Part shown: piece after piece, positions 10,379 through 20,411 of the stretch
Layout of the letters: every line of letters begins with the position of its first letter
Numbering within the stretch: position 1 is the stretch's first letter
DNA from: Lindgomyces ingoldianus
Lineage: Eukaryota; Ascomycota; Dothideomycetes; Pleosporales; Lindgomycetaceae
Reading direction: 5' to 3'
Assembly (NCBI RefSeq): GCF_010093535.1
Contig: NW_022985192.1
Coordinates: forward strand, 665,369 to 729,368
Length of the DNA: 64,000 nt
The notes under the pieces: generated by a model
The model's input: only the letters and a program-made list of their open reading frames with translations
Databases searched by the model: none
What the model was told of the DNA's origin: nothing
Made by a program: the position numbers and the translations under genes

Positions 10379-13199
10379 TCAGCCGCTTGGCCCACTCAAG
10401 AAGAAGTCTAGCTCACTCGGTCCACCTCTTGACACCTCGTTCTCTGCCAGTTGCTCCAACAAACTCAGAAATGGATCTTTATCCGGGTCGGTGTGAACGG
10501 AAGTGCCCGATGTACTGGCTGCGCCAGGGGTTGGTTGTTGATCATAAGGTGTTGGCATGCTTAGCATTGGATCGAATGGGCCTGATGAGTCATGGTGTGC
10601 ATTTGCGTTTTGATTCGGGTTCCCGGTTGCTCGTGTGGGCTCGTGATCCAGGCCAGGGATTTGAGGGAGAGGAGAGAAGGAGAAATTCGGAGAGAATGGC
10701 AACGTAGAGTTGCTCGGGGCGGGAGGTGGTGTGAAAGGGGGAAGGGAGGTTGGTGGGACATTTAGGTCGTGCTGCTTCGTCTCAGTTGTAGCCGTGGATG
10801 ATGCTTCGTTCGGGGGCTTCTCAGTGATGCTGTGAATGGGTGCGGTTGCGGAAGTAGGGGTGGGTAGTGGTGCTGGAGGTTTTGGTGCGCTCGAGGCTGT
10901 GGATCTTCGTTTCTTGTTTGGATGGCCATTCGCATAGGGGTGAGTGGTCTGGATGGGGCGTGCCTGATAGCTGCTCATTCCTACCATACTGGGGTTCATG
11001 TACATATTGTTGCGCTGCTCAATATTGTAGGTAGCCAGACTAAGAGACATGTTACTAACTAAAGAACATTAGGGAAGCGAGAACGGGACTTACCTCTCAT
11101 GGACAGCTTCCACCTGCACGTCCTGGAATGTTACATGAGCCCCATCAAAGATCTGTCCTGGATATCGATCAAAGAAGTCTTCCAATTGGAAGACAGGAGA
11201 GAAACGCATTGGGTTGGTCGCGAGAGACTTGACCAACTCCGTATGGCATCCGTAAATGGTTTGCAGTGTTTCGCGTTGATGCTGAACACTGGCCCAAATG
11301 AATCGCAATTCGGAAAGCTGGTGCATTTCCCGGGAGAGGAACTCCGGGCTCGCAGAAAACACGTCACCTTCGCGTCCTCGATAGTGAGCGCCGTGGACAT
11401 GTATCGTTCCGGCAGTACAAACGCAGTACCCTACAAAAGGGGGCCAGTCAATAATGGAGGATGCTCTGCCAATTTCGACCAATTCCGCAATCGCATTCGC
11501 ATGGAGGAAACATAGATTTGTTGCCTCGATTTGCCAGGATTGGTGCTGAGATGTTCCCGACAGCTCGGCCAAATCAACCGGTAAAAATGGCCGATATATG
11601 AGGCAATGTATGAGATGATATACCAGCTTGCTCAAAACCAATATCGTGCTGTCAGGCTGGCCGAACAGAGCCTCTATTGAGGTGAAGGTATCCTGAGTCT
11701 CCGAGGCCCAGATGTCGAGTTCCTGTCGGATCTTGGATAGATTGGAGAGGGAGTGCCAAGGAAAATGGGAGTCACCCTTGACCCCACCGGCTGCGAGGTA
11801 CCTGTTTGTTATACCCAGGATCTTGGCGATGCCGATCAGCATACCCATGCTGCCCTGGCCTGCTTTACCCGATCCTGCCATGTATTGGAGATTGGAACCA
11901 TTTTGAAAATAATCGCCTTCGAGGAGCATTGCACCTGGATGTAGCTGCCAGGAAGGTAAGCGAAGCACAATGGATTCATCCGTGATTAATGATGGCCTTT
12001 TCGAACCAGTGGCCGCGAAACGATCCATAAGATAGCAGGACCAAAACAGCCTTCGTCGTCCTTCTCTTTCCATTGGGGTCACCTTCAAGGCCATGGGAAG
12101 CTCGCGATGGAGATCGAGAGCAAAGACCATGCTGATCGCGGAAGCTTGAAGCTGTAAGTCAGCGATGAGAATTTTCCGAACTTGCAAATTACGTACTTAG
12201 CAGCATGAACGTTTTCTTGCCCTTGCCCGTTTGGTAGCTCGCTTGGGAAAGTAGGAGGAGAGCCTGCAGGGATTCAATAGAGGGCTCGTCAATATCAAGC
12301 TCCATCCGAGAACGCCTTGCATATTCTTGGCCAACACGCACGGCGGCATTGTATCCGCCGAAATGGGGTGCATATCTTGGTATGTTAGTCACCATAATCT
12401 CGCGCCCGTCATGTGATATTTAACTTACCTCGCACTCACTGCGTAGATGGCGTAGGCTAAGTATCCTGGCAGCTGATTGGTCTGCATCCGCTGCCTTGTG
12501 GTGGTTTCATCCAAAATATAATACGGCTTGCCATGAATTCTCGCAAAGTAGGTGTCCAGTAGCAGGTCCGGTATGATGTTTGGTGATTGCAGGCTGACGT
12601 GCTATTAGCTGTATTCCTAAATTCACACTTTATTATTGTGTATAAGTACCTTGGCTCGATTGGCGACATCAATTGATTCGCCGAAACCGTCGGATTCGGG
12701 GCTATCTCGATCAAAGGTCGGGCGGGAGCCATGGAGACATCGTTAGCAGACTTGTTGGTGTCGCTGCCCGTGTCCTGGCTTGCTGAAGAGAGGTCTGCGT
12801 CGGGGAGAGAGTCGCTCTTGCCCTCGGAGTGTAGGCGCTTCTCAAGGCCATCGACACGCTTCAACAAGGCCTCGAGCACATCGGTCTTCGGCCCTCTCTT
12901 CTTGGGAACAGCGTCTGTTGGCGGGCGTTAGTCCATGTCCAAGGCGAATCCGATGCACGAGCAATCCGGGCGTACCATAGATACACGGGCAGGCAAATAC
13001 CTGGCACGCCTCGCACGTTGGGCGGGTACGATTGCATTTGATCTGAACATTGCATCAGCTGAGCTTGTGGAGTCGACATGACACGCCTGGGATTGGCTAC
13101 CTTTCGTTTCCGGCAGCTTTTGCAGTTCATCGATTCTCGTGGCTCGTTCGTGACACGCCGGGTTGGAAGGCGGTCGATTCCAATCTGTGGTCTTGACAT
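10379..13199 (-). CDS. Zn(II)2Cys6 fungal transcription factor
   Basis: Seven exons (13101-13199, 12976-13042, 12650-12914, 12429-12593, 12197-12375, 11094-12144, 10379-11054) give 833 aa. The binuclear zinc cluster spans exons 1-2: CKSCRKRK, then [20 protein letters not shown], fitting C-x2-C-x6-C-x6-C-x2-C-x6-C. A basic linker (PKKRGPK) and a short coiled coil ([20 protein letters not shown]) follow, as in dimeric DNA binders. The middle, from YAPHFGGYN through [10 protein letters not shown], is the fungal-specific regulatory (middle homology) domain. The C-terminus is low-complexity Pro/Ser/Thr with a PNKKRRS basic patch. Two acceptors were chosen by protein frame (12593 and 12144) rather than by nearest AG. 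Target genes are unknown. Confidence 0.9.
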
Positions 13200-14220
13200 A
13201 GCGGCAGCCAATGAGCAGGAAAACTCGCTGGACGTTGGAGGAGCGTTTGGCAGGAGGCAAGACGCATATCTAATTGGGAGCGAGCGTTGGAGGGAAGCAA
13301 AGACGTTGAGAAACCCAGGAACCGCCGCAGTGTGAGATGGACGTTCAAATTAAGGCCTCAAGCGTCCGCACACGCTGTGGGGACGAGCGACCAGGGTACG
13401 GATCATGGGCGGGCAGGGCTTGAGCTCTGCGGGACGTCGAGCTCCGACACGCTTCTGTTCTGGTCTCCGCGATGGGGAGAGACCAAATAGAGGTCTAGGG
13501 AAAGACGACCGCGTGACGATCGCGGGCTAATGTTGCGGCGGCAGTTGGGAGTGGTCGTTGGGCCGCCGGGTGAGGTTGCATGAAGGCGGAAATGGTAGCT
13601 TAAACCATGGCCATCACCAACCCGAAGGGGCGAAGGGATGAGAGGCAAGCAACAGCTAGCGGGGGACTGAGGATGGAGCACTCAGCAGAGCACTCAGCGT
13701 GTGAGCCGTCACCGCGCAGCCTCGGTAAGCATTTCGAACCCAGTCTTGCGTACCTCGAGCATCCTTGAAGACCTGGCAATTTGCACATCAGGCCCAAATA
13801 GATTGCGTCCGTCTCACGCTTGCTGACCGTTCGCGGCATGGCGTCGGAGAAGTCTTCTAGACGTCTCTCTGGAATCTGGGGTAAGGCCAGCAACCCGACC
13901 ACGCGAGCCAATGCCGTGACATGCGGTGCTGCACTGCAGAATCTGCACCCGGTACGCGCCCTCAGACTACGCCCATTACGCATCGCGAACCGGGCGTCAT
14001 GCGCTCCTCTCCCGGAATCCCTGGCTCATCAGATGAGCGTTTGGGTAGCCATCGCCGTTTGGGTTTGAGCGATTGGTGTAGATTCAGGACCCTGCAATAT
14101 CTGTAGGGAGTACAGGTAAAGCCGACTGTTCGGCCAAGGCAGCGCTTCTTGCACACCAGAAGCACTCAGGGGGACTAGTACGACAATATAACAATATACA
14201 TATAAATGACTGCGGAGTAT
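13200..14220. other. Intergenic, no gene seen
   Basis: Upstream region of the transcription factor and 3' flank of the quinate-repressor-like gene. Open frames present on both strands show no domain signal. Confidence 0.5.
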
Positions 14221-16260
14221 CTAAAACAGGCCCCTTCCAGACGCTAGGCGCACAAAGTCGTAGCACACGTTCTGCCCAACGAGCAGACGTATTGTTTCAA
14301 CGGTAGTCCATGCAGAGACGTCCGCTATGCCATAAGCTGTCCACCCTGCTGATGTCGCGATTGCTAACGGATCTGCTTTGCGCGGTCCGTTCGCTAAATC
14401 CACAAATACTTTGCCAGCCGATCTTCCGCCGGCGATTCCATTGCTGTTGCCGTTGCCATTCCTCCCATCCACTCTGTAATGCTTGAGAAGTGGTACCACA
14501 AGAAGAGACTTCTCTGCAGGAAGCGCCGAAATAATGACAAATGGCTGCTCCAATCGCTTCACATCCTCGACGGACCGCACCGGTTCCACGTCGCCCGCAA
14601 GTGACCCATGTGTCTTAAAGCCAATGGTATATATGGGTCCAATGCCCAGGCTCTTTAAGGCAAATATCGCTGCTGCTGCGTCGGCCTCTGCACTTGCTAA
14701 TAACAGGGCTGCTCGTCCACTATAAGCTGACGGGACAAAGTCGCGGCTCAAAGTTGCCCGAATACCCTTCCACGTCGCGTTATCCCCAATGAACGTCGGA
14801 TGGCCAGCCTCCGCACGAACGAGAACAGTGTCGACTTGTCCAATCGCCCGCGCTGCATTCGACAACGCAGGCAGATACGCCGCAGAAGCTGCCAGAGGTG
14901 GATTTATGTAAGCTCCTCCAAAGTTGGGCCGACGCAGGATGTTCTCGACCGACGCCTTAGGCGCCCTCTCCACGAACATGAACTGATGTGGTAGACTGAG
15001 CTCATTGAAACACTTTTCAAAAAACATGGCCTGAGTGGTTGACCGGAAGCTACCGATGCCGTAGATGTCTAGCCTAGGCATCTGGCCCATGCCATGGAGG
15101 GCTTGGTTTATCTCGGCAGCGCTCAGCTGGCCGGGGGCTGCTATCATAGGAAGGAGCGGATGCGTTATCGGGGTAAAAATCTTGTTCAAAGTCCGTGACA
15201 ATTGACCCATAGGTCCCATGTTAAGGCCAGAGAAGGGAGGGTGTGGATACTGAGTTTGGATGGTGGACCGGAAGTACTCGAGCTCATAGTTCTCCTGCAT
15301 CGAATTAACCAAGGCAATCATCTTCACAACATCGCCATAAACAGCTCCTCTTTCAAAAAGGGTCTGCGTCTCCGGGGCAGTCCATTTGAATGTTCCTGAG
15401 AAGTCGTGGAATGCAGATATGATCTTGCTACTGCCTTTCTGCTCCGCCAAGCGCCGTCTGATGTCTTCTGGAAGCCACAGTTCCACATCAATGTACTCAC
15501 AGCCCCACTGTATCGCCCGAGACAGATACTTGTAGAAAATATTTGGGTCGTCCATGGGAAATCGGCCGTTCTCGTGCGTACATCTCGTTGTGTAAATGAT
15601 TGGCAGCTCGGTGCGCTGACGTAATAGCATCACCTGCTCTCCGACATATTTCAGGCTAGGAATCGGGCTGATTGTTCCATCTGGCAGGGGCTCTTCCAGC
15701 AAGTCCACCCTTATCTCTATCGCATCCGCGCCCACAGACAAAATATCGAGGTTGGGCAAAGCGGCATGGACGTCAGGGAAGGTAGTCGATATCAGCGTGG
15801 TCCGCGCTTTCTTCGCCAAATCTCGATGGGGACCTATCTGGCCCAGTATAAAGGAGAGGAACCGCGCCACGTCCCTCCGGAAGAATGGGGATTTGGTATA
15901 CAGGTACTCATAGTCGCAGCGTTCAGTGAGAGCGTCGTCCTGAGGACTCCCGCCGTCGACACAATGCGCGTTGATCAGCAACCGCGACCGCTCCCAGCTG
16001 TCGAGTTGGGATCCAATCAATGTATTCCGTAGGCCATAGATGGTGGAAGGAACCCCGCTCCTAACCTCATCCACCGACGTCGCCGATTCCCAGGCCTGCC
16101 CCAGGACATCTGCGAAGATGGCCACAATGTCCTCCTCCCCATCGTCATGCACAATCAGTAATGCAGGCTTGACTCCGTTGGGAACCTCCTGGATGTCGAC
16201 GACACTATTGCCCTTGAGGTGGGAAGTGGGGACGCTCTCTGCCTGTATCATAGTGGCCAT
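14221..16260 (-). CDS. Quinate repressor (QutR/Qa-1S)-like AROM-derived protein
   Basis: Intronless frame of 679 aa. Residues about 174-325 match type I dehydroquinase: GADAIEIRVDLLEE, YTTRCTHENGRFP, then AFHDFSG with the catalytic-type His (285) and GDVVKMIALVNS with the Schiff-base-type Lys (313). Residues about 395-660 match shikimate dehydrogenase folds (DIYGIGSFRSTTQAMFFEKC, GGAYINPPLAAS), but the usual catalytic PLK lysine is replaced, as expected of a regulator. In Aspergillus QutR these domains, plus a shikimate-kinase-like one, repress quinate-use genes by binding the activator. Here the first 165 residues show no kinase P-loop; only the tail (FFRRDVARFLSFILG) resembles that domain. 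No other quinate genes are visible nearby, so the role is inferred. Confidence 0.82.
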   Translation of the reverse strand: MATMIQAESVPTSHLKGNSVVDIQEVPNGVKPALLIVHDDGEEDIVAIFADVLGQAWESATSVDEVRSGVPSTIYGLRNTLIGSQLDSWERSRLLINAHCVDGGSPQDDALTERCDYEYLYTKSPFFRRDVARFLSFILGQIGPHRDLAKKARTTLISTTFPDVHAALPNLDILSVGADAIEIRVDLLEEPLPDGTISPIPSLKYVGEQVMLLRQRTELPIIYTTRCTHENGRFPMDDPNIFYKYLSRAIQWGCEYIDVELWLPEDIRRRLAEQKGSSKIISAFHDFSGTFKWTAPETQTLFERGAVYGDVVKMIALVNSMQENYELEYFRSTIQTQYPHPPFSGLNMGPMGQLSRTLNKIFTPITHPLLPMIAAPGQLSAAEINQALHGMGQMPRLDIYGIGSFRSTTQAMFFEKCFNELSLPHQFMFVERAPKASVENILRRPNFGGAYINPPLAASAAYLPALSNAARAIGQVDTVLVRAEAGHPTFIGDNATWKGIRATLSRDFVPSAYSGRAALLLASAEADAAAAIFALKSLGIGPIYTIGFKTHGSLAGDVEPVRSVEDVKRLEQPFVIISALPAEKSLLVVPLLKHYRVDGRNGNGNSNGIAGGRSAGKVFVDLANGPRKADPLAIATSAGWTAYGIADVSAWTTVETIRLLVGQNVCYDFVRLASGRGLF

Positions 16261-18588
16261 AGAAGGCTTCGGGGGATTATATATATACGCAGGATGGCCT
16301 GAGACCTAGCCGTAGGTGTTGAAGCCGTTTATGCGGAGCTGGATCTCGGCGAAGATTCGACGGGAGGTATTCAACTGGCACAGGTTCGGGGCCGTCGCTA
16401 CCATCTCCGTAAATTTGAGTGTGAATTGGGGTTGGTGGGGCAGTACTGGAAGAATTCAGACAGGTCAGACAGTTGGTGGTAACAGAAATGCCCGCTGGTC
16501 GAGATATAAAACAGAGCAAGTATTTGATCGACGTGCGTCTGAGGGCGGATGGCGAGGTAAGACCATGGCCAGCCCGTACGGAAGCTCTACCGTTCCGCAG
16601 AATCCGCGCGTGTTTGACTTGTATCGAGGCGTCGTATGGCTGGACGTGAATATGCCGTTCGGGAGCGCCTGTTAGGGGCAAGCATGTCGGGCAGAAGACG
16701 CATTGCGGGCAAGGCGGGACTCGACGTGAACGCCGAGTGCTAGGATTTGGATTTATCCGTCGACGTTCCCATACGGTCGCTAACATCACTAATTTCGCAC
16801 CAATCACTTCATTCGCGGAGCGCCAGAGCACTCCTGCGCCAAGCATAGTTCAACCACCGCCGGCGACGGTATCGCCAGATTGCTGACCGGTAGCTGGAAC
16901 GACGACGGGCTCAATTCACCAAGTGTTCCAGGGATTGGTGGACCTTAGGTGAACAAAGATGTACCGCTCAGCAGCAATGCGAAAGGGGGATTACCAAGCG
17001 GTAGACATGGCGATACCTTGTGGGAACCATGGGGTCACGACGCAAATCACAGGCGTATCACGAAGGGGAGGACTTGCCCTCAACACCGAGTCGACGCGTG
17101 GGATGATATGCAGATGCCCAAAGAGGACCGGATGAGGTCGCTCCTCTGTATGACCAGCTCCAATTTGGCCCAAACCACCACCGGATTGAGCTTCATTCTC
17201 ATCCTTTGGCCTCGAATTTTCTCGTAAGTGGTTTTTGTGGACCAGCGCAGCAGATTTTCCGCGAGTACCAGGTCAGTTCTTCCTGCTAGTCTCGGGGTAA
17301 CCTAAATCTCCTGCAGATTCTGTATCTTCCATTGCTTCCGTTGCCTTGAATGCAGACTTCTGCTTTGCGTTCATGGCATAGACCGGCATTACGCTGAAAG
17401 CAGTCCTCTGTCAAGCATTCTATCTTCTCCAACCCTCCCCTCTCCACCCGAAACGCCGATCGCTCGAAATCTGTACACGATTGAAACATCCTCTCGTCCT
17501 CTCATCCTTTCTCCAAATTCTTAGTAGGACGATGTGTGCATCGAGAGGACACCAGTTCAAGATGGCGATCACTATGCAGCATTTACCCGCCTAATCGTCT
17601 TTTATCCGGCCGCGAGCCACAAGGCTGTTGACGAACCTCATCTGCCATTGACATCGCCAGGAGAAATCTCCAGGCCGTTCCACCGAGTATCATAGCAAAA
17701 ATGCCTTCATTATCCTCGTCTCGGAGGAGACATTGCAGATGAGTCTCGAACATTACACTAAAATGGCTTCTGACCCTTTCCTCCGAGATTACACAGCTCT
17801 CCTGTCTTTCTTGTGTGACGAGGAAGTTTTCACATCTTCTTCCTCTGTCATGTTCGTAAAGGCAACTGAGAATCACAAGGTTGAGACTGTATCTGCTGGG
17901 TACTTGCCGGGACGTGTAAGCTTTGCTCCAACAAGTATCAAACCACCAAAACCCGACAGGCACCAATTTGCAAAACTGCTAAGACACTCAATATCAAATA
18001 CCTAAATCTCCTGTACCGGGTGACGCATGCATTCTTTCTAGAAGAAGGATAGAAGAATCTAATTTCGGGGCGATGCCCCCGACCTCGTCGACGTTATTTG
18101 CGGCAACTTCCGCACGCGCATTTTTCCACAGAGCTGACCGATTTATCAGTCTTGAAAATGCGAGTCTGATCGTGCCACAGAACATACAACTGTTACGTTC
18201 AATGGGACAAGTAAAGAGTGTATCCGTACCTGCAAGAATCCCTTGCGTTCCAATGCTTCAATTAATACCACTTCAGTCATAGTCGTGAGTATATAGAGAT
18301 GGAGATCTGAGTCTCATTCATTTTGCAGGGCAGCATACCCCCTCCCTGGTTTCCCCATAAGACAGCATATCATCTGTGCTGATTGGGCTGCAATAGAATC
18401 AGTCAAAGTTGATCAGGCGTTGCCCCGACGAGACTGCCGAAGTCATAACCTTCTCAATGTTCCCCTCTCTCCGATAGCTATTTCCAGATTGCTTGTACTT
18501 TGGCGAGTGAGTTGGTGGGTTTAACTAATAAGGGAAACCCCCTTGACAGAACATTCGGGGAATCAGGCTCTTTAATGACGACGCCCAA
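16261..18588. other. Intergenic, no gene seen
   Basis: A 2.3-kb stretch. A TATATATATA run lies only about 17-27 bases before the quinate-repressor-like ATG, close for a TATA box. Scattered short open frames (for example plus 17733-18005) have no recognisable domain, introns or conserved composition. I cannot support a gene. Confidence 0.45.
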
Positions 18589-18611
18589 CCCCCCCCCCCC
18601 CCCCCCCCCCC
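18589..18611. repeat. Poly-C tract of 23 bases
   Basis: An uninterrupted run of 23 C on the plus strand (poly-G on the coding strand), in the 3' flank of the short-chain dehydrogenase gene. Such runs are prone to length error in assembly and can form G-quadruplexes. Confidence 0.9.
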
Positions 18612-18681
18612 ACTCCCCGATTCTACCATGTATCACTCCTCCGAGTTTCCCTTGCCCCAATTTCTGTCCGCCTCCTATTTC

Positions 18682-20411
18682 CTAAAGGATCTTCGCTTTC
18701 CCTCCAGAAGCATCTACTACACTTCCACTAATCCACTGCATATCGGTATCAGTTTCTTCACCTCCCTGAATGGTTGAAGGAGATAACAAAGAAACTCACT
18801 CTTGCTTTACCACTGACCAGGAGGCCAACCACGTCTGCCACATCCTCCACCTCGCCAATTCGATTACCAACCGCGACCTCTGCAGCATCGGCAGCCGTAA
18901 GCCTCTCCCTCACTTCCGATGGAATTCTGGTGTATGCTTCGGTCTTAGTAAATCCTACACTCACCGAGTTAAACGTGGTACCCTCCATCCCGGGACGAGT
19001 GCCGAGCTCGTCGGCCCACTTTCTATAATACGGTTACTCTGAGGAAATCTTCCATCACAATTCTGATCTTCCGTACCTCATCAGACACTCCAGTGCTGCT
19101 TTCGTAGCCGCATAGACTGCCCTGTGCGGAATCCAACGTTAGCTTGATAATCTCAAGTCACTCCCCCTCCACTCGTGTCTCCAGGGACCTCTCGTACATG
19201 CCAATCGTAACTCCGACGACCATAATGAAAAAGTACACGCCAAAGAAGGATGTCCAGAACCTGAGAGTTGAACACTGTTGTCAATGTTGAATGGAAAACG
19301 GGAGGAATTCTGTCAGGGAAAGTAACGGGGCTACGCGCCGCGCAAGGCCCTTAGCCAAAGTGGGAGTCACCACTGGTGCCTTCCTCATGATGTTAATATA
19401 TCAAATCGGTCTTCCGTATTCGACAGCGCCGAGAGAGGCGAACTCATTACTGTTTCGGGGGAGTCACGAGCACACTCTACCCTTCAAAATACCTCTTCCA
19501 CCGAGCTCCCGTCTCCAAGATTAATGTTGCCTATTCATGTGCCACCCATAATTGTTGGTGCATTTCGCATCACCTCTTATCTTCAGACGTTGGCCGGTAC
19601 GGTGTTCCACGACTAGGCGTTGATACCTCCTTTAGAGGCAACGAATTTCCCAAAGGAAAAACTTACTCACCCACCAGCAGGCCTTTTAACCCTTGAGCCC
19701 TCACTACTAATCGCCACAACTCTACCGTTCGGCCTCAGACAACTCTCCTTTACCAGCTCCTCCATCATTAAGATCGGGAAAGTGATATTCCCTGCTAATG
19801 CTCTCTCCACGAAGTCTTCACCAATCTTCCCTTCCCCCATCCGCGCGAGGCTCATAACCGCAGCATTGAAAACCACAATATCAACCTTCGCATCAAATTG
19901 CGTACGGAGGCAGTCGATGATAGTCCTCGGCGCGGATGAAGAGGTGATATCAGCTGGAACGCCAATAAGCTTTGGGCAAGCTGTGCTGGGTGTGTCCGGA
20001 TGCTTCGTGAATGAGCAGAGACTAGTGATGGTATCGGTGAACGTCTTGAAGAGATCTGCAGAATCTAGGCTGGAGAAAGTCCCCAGAATTGAGGCGCCCC
20101 GAGTTGCCAACTCGAGAGCGATGGCGCGACCGATGCCTTTGCTTGCCCCGCTAAAAAGGAAGAGGTCAGAAAGATTACCGGCAGCGCTTCTGGACGAGGA
20201 ACTTAGGAAACTCGAAAATCACGGCAGGACAGCTTATCCAAGCCACGAATCGCATTGACAAGAGCCGAAAAGGTTTGGATTCGGCAAAGGTAATTGGGAT
20301 TGCATAGGGAAGGAAGAACTCGTACGTTACAATCGCAACTTTTCCGGCGAGGTCTTGCTCCTGGAGCTTCAAGGGCTTCAATGTCTGTTCACTTTCATCT
20401 TTACTCCCCAT
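18682..20411 (-). CDS. Short-chain dehydrogenase/reductase
   Basis: Five exons (20326-20411, 19671-20150, 19077-19121, 18800-19022, 18682-18735) give 295 aa. The Rossmann glycine motif TGASKGIG is completed across intron 1. FNAAV matches the NNAG-like element, ISSEGSR the catalytic Ser strand, and YAATKAAL the catalytic Tyr-x3-Lys. The end has SVSVGFTKTEAY and SGSVVDASGG, typical of classical SDRs using NAD(P). The substrate is unknown. Intron 2 (19122-19670) is 549 nt, about ten times the others, and contains a possible small gene. All junctions keep frame, so the gene looks intact. Confidence 0.88.
19158..19388 (-). CDS. Possible nested small membrane protein inside an intron
   Basis: Within SDR intron 2, same strand. 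Joining 19300-19388 to 19158-19260 across a 39-nt GT..AG segment gives a clean 63-aa frame. It has a basic N-terminus (LAKGLARRVAP), one hydrophobic span (FFGVYFFIMVVGVTIGMY) and a charged tail ending ETRVEGE. The phase matches at the junction and the span is well formed, which argues against chance. I do not recognise the family; the look is that of a small mitochondrial or ER membrane protein. The short intron with GTTTTC donor is weak, and it could instead be a relic. Confidence 0.4.

Noticed and set aside
12976..13042. Alternative intron after GCCAG in the transcription factor
   Set aside because: It would remove the sixth cysteine. Reading on to GTACGC keeps the full C-x6-C spacing of the zinc cluster.
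16277..16846. Minus-strand frame upstream of the quinate-repressor-like gene as the missing kinase domain
   Set aside because: No P-loop, no hydrophobic core pattern and no splice path joining it to the main frame.
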